Below are positions 26,321 through 33,709 of a stretch of DNA of 64,000 bases, piece after piece. A program made the translations under genes and the position numbers. Position 1 is the first letter of the stretch, and every line of letters begins with the position of its first letter. The stretch is from Veillonella nakazawae (lineage in GTDB: Bacteria; Bacillota; Negativicutes; Veillonellales; Veillonellaceae). The notes beneath the pieces were generated by a model. The model did no database searches and was not told the DNA's origin. It saw only the letters and a program-made list of their open reading frames with translations. The DNA lies in contig NZ_AP022321.1 in NCBI RefSeq assembly GCF_013393365.1, forward strand, positions 1,564,501 through 1,628,500. Reading direction: 5' to 3'.

Positions 26321-27354
26321 GCCTTACCTCCTGTAACAGCCAAATACATATGAACAGCAAGATCTAGCATTCCCATTTGAATGGAACCACCAGAGGCCTC
26401 ACCGAGACATAACCCTAAATCAACATAGGCTTCAAGGCCTAAATTTTCTAAAGAAGATTTAGCCGCTTTTTCAGCAGATAAATGAGATGCCATTACATAA
26501 TCCATCGCCTGTGGAACTAATGTTTTTGCAACCAATGCACAAGCAGATGTATTAAAACCATCAATAATAACGAGTGCATTATTCGCTGCAGCACCTAGAA
26601 TAACACCTACGATACATGTAAATTCAAAGCCGCCCACAGAGGATAAAATTCCGATTGCATCATCTTTCGGAATATTTTTATATTTTTCTAATACATCATG
26701 CACAATGCGTTGCTTTAATTTTAGACGCTCATCAGAAATATTAGTGCCTCGCCCTGTAGCTTCCTCTGCAGAGAGTCCTGCAAACTTGGCAGTCATAAGA
26801 GCACTAGCAGTAGTATTAGAAATACCCATTTCCCCTACTAAGAAAACATTAAAGCCTTCGTCGATTTTCTCTTTTACAAGACGGATACCTATTTCAATGC
26901 CTTCAATGGCTTGTTCACGTGTCATGGCCGGTTCTTCTACAAAGTTTTTTGTACCCATACCAAGTTTATGACTACGGAGTCCTGGTACCCAGATCATATC
27001 TGCATCAATGCCCATATCGATGACTTCCATTTGTGCACCACAGTAATTAGCTAAGGAATTGGCGCCCGCCCCCTTTGGAATTAGGTAGTTTTGTGTCATC
27101 CCTACAGTTGTTTCCTTTGGGTACGCACTTACGCCCATATCGGCCACGCCATGATCGGCAGAGGCAATAATCATACAAGGCTTTGGAACCGTTAACTGTT
27201 CCTGATTTGTAGCCGCACCATATTGAGCCACCACGTTTACAAGTCGCCCATATTGTTCTACAGATGAACCTGCATTCCAACTATCGATTATATGTTGTTC
27301 AATTTCATGACTGCGACCTCTAATAGCGTCACAAGTTTCTTGTAACAAACTCAT
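26317..27354 (-). CDS. cobT: Nicotinate-nucleotide:lower-ligand phosphoribosyltransferase (CobT/ArsA-like)
   Basis: A 345-residue enzyme of the late cobamide pathway. It transfers ribose phosphate from nicotinate mononucleotide to the lower-ligand base. Motifs are IIASADHGVADMGVSAYP, FLVGEMGISNTTASAL, GGFEFTCIVGVILGAAANN and the catalytic-Glu region LCLGEASGGS near the C-terminus. With the downstream paralog it fits the two-subunit ArsAB type, which can use phenol or p-cresol as well as benzimidazoles; Veillonella ArsAB is described in the literature. GGAG lies 7 nt before the ATG. I see no B12 riboswitch upstream. Confidence 0.88.
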   Translation of the reverse strand: MSLLQETCDAIRGRSHEIEQHIIDSWNAGSSVEQYGRLVNVVAQYGAATNQEQLTVPKPCMIIASADHGVADMGVSAYPKETTVGMTQNYLIPKGAGANSLANYCGAQMEVIDMGIDADMIWVPGLRSHKLGMGTKNFVEEPAMTREQAIEGIEIGIRLVKEKIDEGFNVFLVGEMGISNTTASALMTAKFAGLSAEEATGRGTNISDERLKLKQRIVHDVLEKYKNIPKDDAIGILSSVGGFEFTCIVGVILGAAANNALVIIDGFNTSACALVAKTLVPQAMDYVMASHLSAEKAAKSSLENLGLEAYVDLGLCLGEASGGSIQMGMLDLAVHMYLAVTGGKA

Positions 27355-27544
27355 GGTATCTCCTTAACTAAATAATATGTTAAACGTATATTCTTTACGA
27401 ACTCTAGTATACACATTATACTGCATAAACCGCGTTGCTTCAGCTATATAAATAGACATCAAACTCAAATGAATGTTAATTACTCATTGTTAGTACTCTA
27501 TGAATGTTAACCAATGTATAGCCTTAGCTAATAATTATTTATCA

Positions 27545-28432
27545 TTAGCTATTCTTTATTTGTCCTGTTAAATATGGTAATTTACCGCGAATTTCTCTAC
27601 TTCGTTCTAAATAGGTTTCTAGACTTTGACCTTCGTCTTCTTGTGAAAGTATCTCTTTTACCCGTTGAATTTCAGATTCGATTTGTGAAAGACCTTCAAT
27701 TACATTGTGTCTATTACCATAAATGATTTCACGCCACATAGATGGCAAACCACCGGCAACACGTGTACAATCTCTAAAGCCCCCTGCAGATAGTTTCATG
27801 CGCAACTCGCCTAATTCATCACCACCGGAAACTTGAGTTAAAATGGCTGCCAATAAATGTGGCATATGACTCACCATAGCTAAATACGCATCGTGAGCAT
27901 AGATATCGACGAATTCAATACGTGATCCTACAGCGCGTCCCATTTCAGCTAGTTCTTGAGCAACCTCTTCACTATATACATCAGAGGCCTTATCCTCTAG
28001 TACAATCCAGCCCATACCTTTAAATAGGTTTTTATGAGATACTTCGTAGCCACCCTTTTCAGAGCCAGCCATAGGATGAACAGACACAAAAATTGTCCCT
28101 TTCGGAATAGAATCATATACAGCTCGTACAAAGTTTTCCTTTGCACTAGATACATCAGTCACCACTTGTCCTGGTCTAAAAAGATGTGCCATTTCTGTAA
28201 ATAGTCTTGCATTTGTATCTGGAGGCAATGAAAATACAACGATATCTGAATTTTCAATCAATGGTTCTACCTCAGTCCAAGCAGCTTTTACCACCCCATC
28301 CTGAATAGCCGCATCACAAACCTCTTGGCGACGAGCATAGCCTACCACCTCATAATCGGTATAGGCCTTTAAAGCCTTCGCCAACGAACCACCTAGTAAA
28401 CCTAAGCCAATAATACCTACTGTCTTACTCAT
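27545..28432 (-). CDS. tyrA: Prephenate dehydrogenase
   Basis: A 295-residue NAD-dependent enzyme that turns prephenate into 4-hydroxyphenylpyruvate for tyrosine synthesis. The Rossmann motif is GIIGLGLLGGSLAKALK. Substrate-site regions are VHPMAGSEKGGYE and YAHDAYLAMVSHMPHLLA. It has no chorismate mutase or ACT domain. It stands alone among cobT and a MATE gene, and no other aromatic-pathway gene is in view. In Veillonella relatives 4-hydroxyphenylpyruvate/p-cresol metabolism could be linked to phenolic cobamide ligands, which is speculation. The 190-nt gap to cobT is AT-rich with a weak hairpin at the tyrA stop. Confidence 0.92.
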   Translation of the reverse strand: MSKTVGIIGLGLLGGSLAKALKAYTDYEVVGYARRQEVCDAAIQDGVVKAAWTEVEPLIENSDIVVFSLPPDTNARLFTEMAHLFRPGQVVTDVSSAKENFVRAVYDSIPKGTIFVSVHPMAGSEKGGYEVSHKNLFKGMGWIVLEDKASDVYSEEVAQELAEMGRAVGSRIEFVDIYAHDAYLAMVSHMPHLLAAILTQVSGGDELGELRMKLSAGGFRDCTRVAGGLPSMWREIIYGNRHNVIEGLSQIESEIQRVKEILSQEDEGQSLETYLERSREIRGKLPYLTGQIKNS

Positions 28433-28459
28433 ATAAACCTACTTTCACAAATAATTAGC

Positions 28460-28488
28460 CTTACACTCTCCAATGTAAGGCTAACTAT
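28460..28488 (-). terminator. Terminator of the MATE gene
   Basis: An 11-bp stem (TTAGCCTTACA / TGTAAGGCTAA) with a short loop, followed by TTATTTG on the minus strand, between the MATE stop and tyrA. Confidence 0.65.
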
Positions 28489-28533
28489 ATCTACAAACGA
28501 CTAAAAGTATATTGAAATCGTGTAAATATAAGA

Positions 28534-29880
28534 CTATGCCTCTATGAGGCGTTTATTTTTCCACATTCCACTATGCCAGCGATATACAAATAATAAACCT
28601 CGTAAAATTTCATCTGCTGCCATGGCAATCCATATACCTACAAGGCCCCATCCCCAGTAAATACCAAAGAGGTAGGACAATGGTACAGCACATAGCCACA
28701 TGCCAAAGACACCTACGAGCATCGGCGTCCGAATATCTCCTGCCGCTTGTAAACAGCCAACCATAACAATATTAACGGCGCGTCCTAGTTCAAGGAAAAT
28801 CTCAACCAATAATACATTATGCGCTAATGATAGAATTTCTGGATCCGTAGTAAATACAGATAATACATAATCACTGGTAATATAAAAGAACGTAGCCAAG
28901 CCTACATTAATAGTAATAGCTAAAAACATAGAATGCCATACGCGATTTGTCACCTCATCTTGCCGTTTTGCCCCCATCAGGAAACCCACAATAACTTGAG
29001 ATGCATTTGCTAATGCTATGGTATATACATAGCAAAGCATGGCAATAACCGATACATACACCTTTGTATTAATAACAGCTAGCCCTAGGATGTTGACCAT
29101 TTTCATAATCGTTGTCTGAGATAACTGATAACTTAAGGTTTCACCACCAGAGGGAACACTGATATTCAGTAAAGACTTAACCGTATGCCATGGGAATGGT
29201 TTTAAAAATTTGAAGCTCACCTCTAAAGTAAGCAACTTCTTAAAGGTATAGGCGATAATTACGAGGCCTACCACCTTAGATAACCAGGTAGAAATTGATA
29301 CCCCTAGTACACCAAGACTTGGTATGGGACCATGACCAAATATTAATACATAGTTAGTTGTGATATGGATAACATTCATAACTAACGCGATATACATAGT
29401 AACACGCGTTAATGAATGGCCTCTAAATACGGCAACCAGCGCGTAATACATAGCCTGAATCGGTAATCCTGCGGCCACAATGGTCGTATATATCGACGTA
29501 TCACTCATCGTTTCTGGAGGTACACCTAGCCATGTAAAAATCCATTCATGACAGGTGATAAAGAATACAGCCGCAACAGATGAAAACAAAAAGTTCAACA
29601 CCAAACTGACCGTACATACCTCAGATAGCTTAGACTGATTTCGAGCCCCTAAATACTGGGCAATCAAAATCGTCGTAGCTGTACTCATAACAATAATGAG
29701 CATAATAAATATATTTAAAATTTGATTGGCATTAGCCACAGCTGCTACCGCTTGAGGAGAGTAGTGACTCATCATCACTTGGTCTATATTACCTACTAAC
29801 AGCTGTAGGAACACTTCAATAAATATAGGCCAACTCAAAGTCCAGATGGACAAGCTAATCCCTTTTTCATAAGACTTCAT
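28534..29880 (-). CDS. MATE family efflux transporter
   Basis: A 448-residue polytopic inner-membrane protein with about 12 spans in two similar halves. The first half starts WPIFIEVFLQLLVGNIDQVMMS, typical of MATE (NorM/DinF-like). Substrates of the family are cationic drugs or metabolites exchanged for Na or H. It follows the LemA gene by 72 nt with no terminator that I can see. The 5' region, including the ribosome binding site, exists in two imperfect copies (29879-29938). Confidence 0.92.
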   Translation of the reverse strand: MKSYEKGISLSIWTLSWPIFIEVFLQLLVGNIDQVMMSHYSPQAVAAVANANQILNIFIMLIIVMSTATTILIAQYLGARNQSKLSEVCTVSLVLNFLFSSVAAVFFITCHEWIFTWLGVPPETMSDTSIYTTIVAAGLPIQAMYYALVAVFRGHSLTRVTMYIALVMNVIHITTNYVLIFGHGPIPSLGVLGVSISTWLSKVVGLVIIAYTFKKLLTLEVSFKFLKPFPWHTVKSLLNISVPSGGETLSYQLSQTTIMKMVNILGLAVINTKVYVSVIAMLCYVYTIALANASQVIVGFLMGAKRQDEVTNRVWHSMFLAITINVGLATFFYITSDYVLSVFTTDPEILSLAHNVLLVEIFLELGRAVNIVMVGCLQAAGDIRTPMLVGVFGMWLCAVPLSYLFGIYWGWGLVGIWIAMAADEILRGLLFVYRWHSGMWKNKRLIEA

Positions 29881-29938
29881 AGTATCCCCTTATATACTAA
29901 TGTCAGATTTTATAGTATTCCCTTTATATACTAACGTC
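29879..29938. repeat. Imperfect direct repeat upstream of the MATE gene
   Basis: Two copies of about 27 nt begin at 29879 and 29912. Each reads approximately ATAGTATCCCC-TTATATAC and TAATGTC on the plus strand. The first copy includes the MATE start codon edge and its GGGG ribosome binding site; the second is a decayed copy without a start codon. Confidence 0.7.
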
Positions 29939-29952
29939 TAATTGACTATCCC

Positions 29953-30672
29953 TTAAAAGAAAACGCCCTTAGCTTTTTCTTTAGTTTCTTGATCAGCAAT
30001 AAATGGAATTCTAGTAGTTCTACCTTCTTTTGCAGCTACAATCTTTTTAAATGGGAATTCAAAGATTTCTCTATTCCAAGTATTTACAGCATCATTATAC
30101 AACGTTCTAGCTGCAGTAATTTCTTTTTGTAAGTAAGAATTTTGTTGCATTGCATCACGAATCGTATCTTGGCTTTGTAATTCAGGATAATTTTCTATAG
30201 CTACGTTGAGGGCTCTTGTAGCCTTGTTAAGTTGTGCATTCACATCACTTCTAGATTCTTCAGAAAAATTACCACTTCTATACTTAGCAATGTCTACAAG
30301 GATATCCTTATCAACTTCAATAGATTTTTCCACAAGTTTAGCCGCATTAGAAAGAATCACAACACGTTGCTCCATATAGTTATCAATTTCGGATGCAGCA
30401 TTTTGAATTCTTTGTTCCATCATATTAAACTCTGAACTAATTTGTTTTAATCGCCACCATGGATAAATCAATACAATGGCGCCAATAATAGATACTAGAT
30501 ACTTGTCTATAACTATGCCAAAAACGATACCGATAACACCAACTGCCATAAGGATCGTTGGAAGAAGTTTTTCAAAGCCACTAGTTTCAACAGGGATTAC
30601 CTTAGCAATAACATGCACATCTCTGCCTTCAGACATAATTTCCGGATTCATTTCGTCGAGTTGGTTAGCCAT
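29953..30672 (-). CDS. LemA family protein
   Basis: A 239-residue protein. Two hydrophobic spans at about residues 31-50 and 52-67 are followed by a long helical, coiled-coil-like region (NMMEQRIQNAASEIDNYMEQ, NKATRALNVAIENYPELQSQ), the hallmark of LemA. Function of the family is not settled; members sit at membranes and are often paired with other membrane proteins. The start chosen is ATG 30672 because GGAGG is eight bases upstream; an upstream TTG overlaps that site. It overlaps the preceding gene stop by 8 nt. Confidence 0.85.
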   Translation of the reverse strand: MANQLDEMNPEIMSEGRDVHVIAKVIPVETSGFEKLLPTILMAVGVIGIVFGIVIDKYLVSIIGAIVLIYPWWRLKQISSEFNMMEQRIQNAASEIDNYMEQRVVILSNAAKLVEKSIEVDKDILVDIAKYRSGNFSEESRSDVNAQLNKATRALNVAIENYPELQSQDTIRDAMQQNSYLQKEITAARTLYNDAVNTWNREIFEFPFKKIVAAKEGRTTRIPFIADQETKEKAKGVFF

Positions 30673-32515
30673 TTTGGGTACCTCCAAATTCTTTGTAAAT
30701 AGTATTTAATAAATCGTCGAGAGACTGATTTTGTCGATATAGTTTACCTGCCATAAAGTGATCGTATGCAAAAGATCTATCTCTATTATTTTCAGATTTT
30801 TGATACTGATCTAGACCTTTAATATGATTAAAATCCTCTCCAGCAGATTTAATTTCTGAAACCTCTATAAATTCGTGTTTTGTAACAGGAACATACTCGT
30901 CCCAGCGGACTGGAACATAATAGGTTCTACCATTACCAGCTCGTACAGGCACTTGATCTACGTGTTCGATGGCCCTATAAGAATAGGCATCTACCTTAAT
31001 TACCTCAGAGTCACCTTCATTTTTATGGTGGCTAGTCTTAAGAATTGTTTTTACATTATTTCGCTGAGCCGCATCAGGAGGAACAAATAAATTAAGTCCC
31101 ATTTTATTTGCTAGCATTTCTGTAATGTAATCATTGTATTTGAAATTATAAGACTTGCCATAAATATAATCATTAGAAGCCATTTGTTGATACACAGGAA
31201 TCGCTAAAATTGGTAGGAATGAGAAATACATGTGATCAAAGTAACTGCAGTTGTAATTAATGAACTTCTCTTTAATCTTTTGGAATGAAAAATCATAATA
31301 CTGAGATGGTGATGTATCAAAGTCCCAATTTTGAGAATTGTCAGCTTTAATCTCATTAATTTTACACTCTTTATTAAATATAAAGTCATCTCCATATGGA
31401 GAGTTTTCAAAAATATCCTTATAGTTGTTTTGTGCTAATGGCGTAAATAGTACGCGGAACTCAACCTCATTGTTGCGATCTAATGCATTAAATTGTGCAT
31501 CAAACTCTTCATTGGCTAAAGCTTGGAAGCCTCCACCATTCTCCAATGAATCCTGACCCTTCTGTCTAAGACTAGCAATGCCTTTGGCTATCCGACTCTT
31601 GGCACCACCAAAATTGAAGAATCCTTTTTCAGGTGGTTTTCTATGGAATGTTAAGTTAGGTGCTGCATGATTACCATACACTAAAGATACTCTATTCGCA
31701 TAATAAGGACCTGGTTGTCTTATAACGGCCCGTAATGTTTCGTTAACATCACGAGTTTTTAGATTCCCATTAGAATCGACATATTCCTCTGTATAGGTAA
31801 CATCTAAGGTTCCCTCATAGGTATAATCATCCATCCAGTGGATTATGCGCTTCAGAAAAACAAAGGGGTTTCCTAAAATTTCACCAGACGCAATATCTAA
31901 GGTGGAATGATTTACACTACCTTTTTCCAAGAATCCATAATCTTTAACCAGCTGTTCATATCGTTCAATATTAAAGTTAGAATCCATATGAATAAAAGGA
32001 ATCGCCTTTTTTATAAGTTCTACAGTCATTTCACTATGAAATAGATTGTTTAAAGGGGCCATCATCTCATAACCTTCTTGACGCATTTTAGCTAATGTAG
32101 CATCTAAATCATTAAGTTTTTCTTCAAGGCTTTTACTATTAGGCTTAATCCAATATAGGTAAAGCCCTACACATAGAACTAATATAAGTATAGAAACAAT
32201 AACCGCTGCAATATCAATATGGTCTTGTGAAAACTGATAAATACCATAAATAATGGCACCTATACCAATAACAATATCAACCTTTTTGATAAGGCCAAAT
32301 CGTTTATAGGATGTGTTTGATTGATCGCGATTTTCTGATACAACAGTATACTTATCTATTAATACTTTGTTGTTATCTATATCAATCTTTGATTGATCTA
32401 CTAGTTGTTGAAAGTATTCTTCGGTTACTTGTTGAAACGCGTCCTTTAACTCTTCCCGATAATACTTAAGTGGCTCTAGTAATGCTTCATTATATTCATT
32501 CGACACGTTACTCAT
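30665..32515 (-). CDS. Large membrane protein of unknown function, LemA partner
   Basis: I do not recognise this 616-residue protein. Residues 1-70 look helical. Two spans follow at about residues 76-93 and 98-120. A long helix follows (NSKSLEEKLNDLDATLAKM) and the rest (about 450 residues) seems cytosolic and mixed alpha/beta, including VRAGNGRTYYVPVRWDEYVPVTKHEF. No enzyme motif is obvious. The topology with two N-terminal spans mirrors that of LemA downstream, with which it overlaps. It is the first gene of the operon behind a promoter of MerR-like geometry. Both genes probably form one membrane assembly. Confidence 0.75.
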   Translation of the reverse strand: MSNVSNEYNEALLEPLKYYREELKDAFQQVTEEYFQQLVDQSKIDIDNNKVLIDKYTVVSENRDQSNTSYKRFGLIKKVDIVIGIGAIIYGIYQFSQDHIDIAAVIVSILILVLCVGLYLYWIKPNSKSLEEKLNDLDATLAKMRQEGYEMMAPLNNLFHSEMTVELIKKAIPFIHMDSNFNIERYEQLVKDYGFLEKGSVNHSTLDIASGEILGNPFVFLKRIIHWMDDYTYEGTLDVTYTEEYVDSNGNLKTRDVNETLRAVIRQPGPYYANRVSLVYGNHAAPNLTFHRKPPEKGFFNFGGAKSRIAKGIASLRQKGQDSLENGGGFQALANEEFDAQFNALDRNNEVEFRVLFTPLAQNNYKDIFENSPYGDDFIFNKECKINEIKADNSQNWDFDTSPSQYYDFSFQKIKEKFINYNCSYFDHMYFSFLPILAIPVYQQMASNDYIYGKSYNFKYNDYITEMLANKMGLNLFVPPDAAQRNNVKTILKTSHHKNEGDSEVIKVDAYSYRAIEHVDQVPVRAGNGRTYYVPVRWDEYVPVTKHEFIEVSEIKSAGEDFNHIKGLDQYQKSENNRDRSFAYDHFMAGKLYRQNQSLDDLLNTIYKEFGGTQNG

Positions 32516-32584
32516 TCCCTCTCCTTAATGAATCGCATAGTAAATGATACTTCTATACGTTTCCATTATGCCTCATATTCTGAA

Positions 32585-32615
32585 ATAATAGCCGCTTATA
32601 CTTATAAGCGTTCAA
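32585..32615 (-). promoter_or_regulatory. Promoter with 19-nt palindromic spacer (MerR-like) for the LemA operon
   Basis: On the minus strand TTGAAC and TATTAT are separated by 19 nt. The spacer contains most of the palindrome CGCTTATA-AG-TATAAGCG (32593-32610). A too-long 19-nt spacer filled by a dyad is the geometry used by MerR-type activators that distort DNA. No MerR gene is in the window. Confidence 0.5.
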
Positions 32616-32676
32616 TTTTTACTTAATTATAAATATCCTAAATTATAAATTAGTATATCAATTAAGAAAACCTCCG

Positions 32677-32754
32677 TAAAGTAATAATACGATTCATACC
32701 ACTATAAAATAACCGTATCATTCAGAACACTCTAAAGTAATCATACTATTCATA
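32677..32754. repeat. Three imperfect repeats with 28-nt period
   Basis: Copies of about 22 nt start at 32677, 32705 and 32733. The first and third (TAAAGTAATAATACGATTCA and a variant) differ at two positions, and the middle one matches at about 15 of 22. They lie between the oxidoreductase terminator and the LemA operon promoter, about 60 to 140 nt upstream of its -35 box. Confidence 0.55.
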
Positions 32755-32763
32755 ATGTCATAA

Positions 32764-32806
32764 TGTAAAAACCCCTCTTTACCAGACATTCAGTAAAGAG
32801 GGGTTC
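32764..32806 (-). terminator. Rho-independent terminator of the oxidoreductase operon
   Basis: A 13-bp perfect stem (AACCCCTCTTTAC / GTAAAGAGGGGTT) with a 10-base loop, then TTTTTAC on the minus strand, 30 nt after the beta-subunit stop. Confidence 0.93.
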
Positions 32807-32835
32807 AGATTATACATAATTCAATTTAGATAAGA

Positions 32836-33708
32836 TTATTTAAATTGATTGCAAAGGCTATCGAATAGCGCTTGATCTGGTTTTACAACATCTTCAGTTA
32901 ATGGACGAGGATGTGGACCACCATTTGCTGCTGCCAGAGCTTTTTCGAAGGAAGGTTTAGTAGTATCTTGATAGATAACACCTGTTACCAAGCCATCAGT
33001 TTCACCCAATGTTTTAAGTGCTGCTGCACGATCTGTTGGGTCATAACCTTCTGGCAATTCTACTAAATGTTCTTTGAACCAGTCATAGCTGTTGTGTTTA
33101 TTGTATGTAACACATGGGCTGAAAACGTTGATGAAGGAGAAACCTTCATGATCCATTGCTTTTTGAATCAACTCTACAAGTTGTGCACGATTAATCATGT
33201 AACCTTGTGCTACGAATGTAGCACCTGCAGCAATTGCAGTTTCACAAACAGACAATGGAGATTCGAATGCCCCACGAGGTGTTGTTTTTGTAACAAAACC
33301 GATATCGGAACGAGGGGATGCTTGACCTTTAGTCAAACCATATACATGGTTATCCATTACGACGTATGTCATATTTACATTACGTTTGAAAGCATGAATA
33401 GTATGACCCATACCGATAGCGAACGCATCCCCATCACCAGAGCAAGCGATAACTTCTAAGTCTTGGTTAGCAAGTTTAACGCCTTGTGCGTAAGGAAGCG
33501 CACGACCATGAGTTGTATGAGCACCATATGCGTAGAAATAACCACCGATACGGCTAGAGCAACCGATACCGGAAATTACTGCTAATTTTTCTGGTGGAAT
33601 ATTTTTCGCTACTACAGCGTCAGTAATCGCTGCTTGAACCCCATAATGGCCACAGCCTGGACACCAGTTAGGACGAATATCGTTTCTGTAATCTTTAGCT
33701 GTTGTCAT
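32836..33708 (-). CDS. 2-oxoacid:ferredoxin oxidoreductase, beta subunit
   Basis: A 290-residue subunit that binds thiamine diphosphate and an iron-sulfur cluster. NWCPGCGHYGVQAAI near the N-terminus has cluster cysteines, and GCSSRIGG follows. The TPP motif is SGDGDAFAIGMGHTIHA ending in MDNHVYGLTKGQ. The enzyme oxidises a 2-oxoacid (2-oxoglutarate, pyruvate or a branched-chain oxoacid) to acyl-CoA and CO2 with ferredoxin as acceptor; which oxoacid is not clear. The ATG at 33708 is preferred because AGGAGG is nine bases upstream. It lies one base from the alpha stop. Confidence 0.93.
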   Translation of the reverse strand: MTTAKDYRNDIRPNWCPGCGHYGVQAAITDAVVAKNIPPEKLAVISGIGCSSRIGGYFYAYGAHTTHGRALPYAQGVKLANQDLEVIACSGDGDAFAIGMGHTIHAFKRNVNMTYVVMDNHVYGLTKGQASPRSDIGFVTKTTPRGAFESPLSVCETAIAAGATFVAQGYMINRAQLVELIQKAMDHEGFSFINVFSPCVTYNKHNSYDWFKEHLVELPEGYDPTDRAAALKTLGETDGLVTGVIYQDTTKPSFEKALAAANGGPHPRPLTEDVVKPDQALFDSLCNQFK

Positions 33709-33709
33709 A

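Noticed and set aside
27355..27544. Cobalamin riboswitch upstream of cobT
   Set aside because: No B12-box-like sequence (such as GCCACTG) or large folded region is visible in this AT-rich gap.
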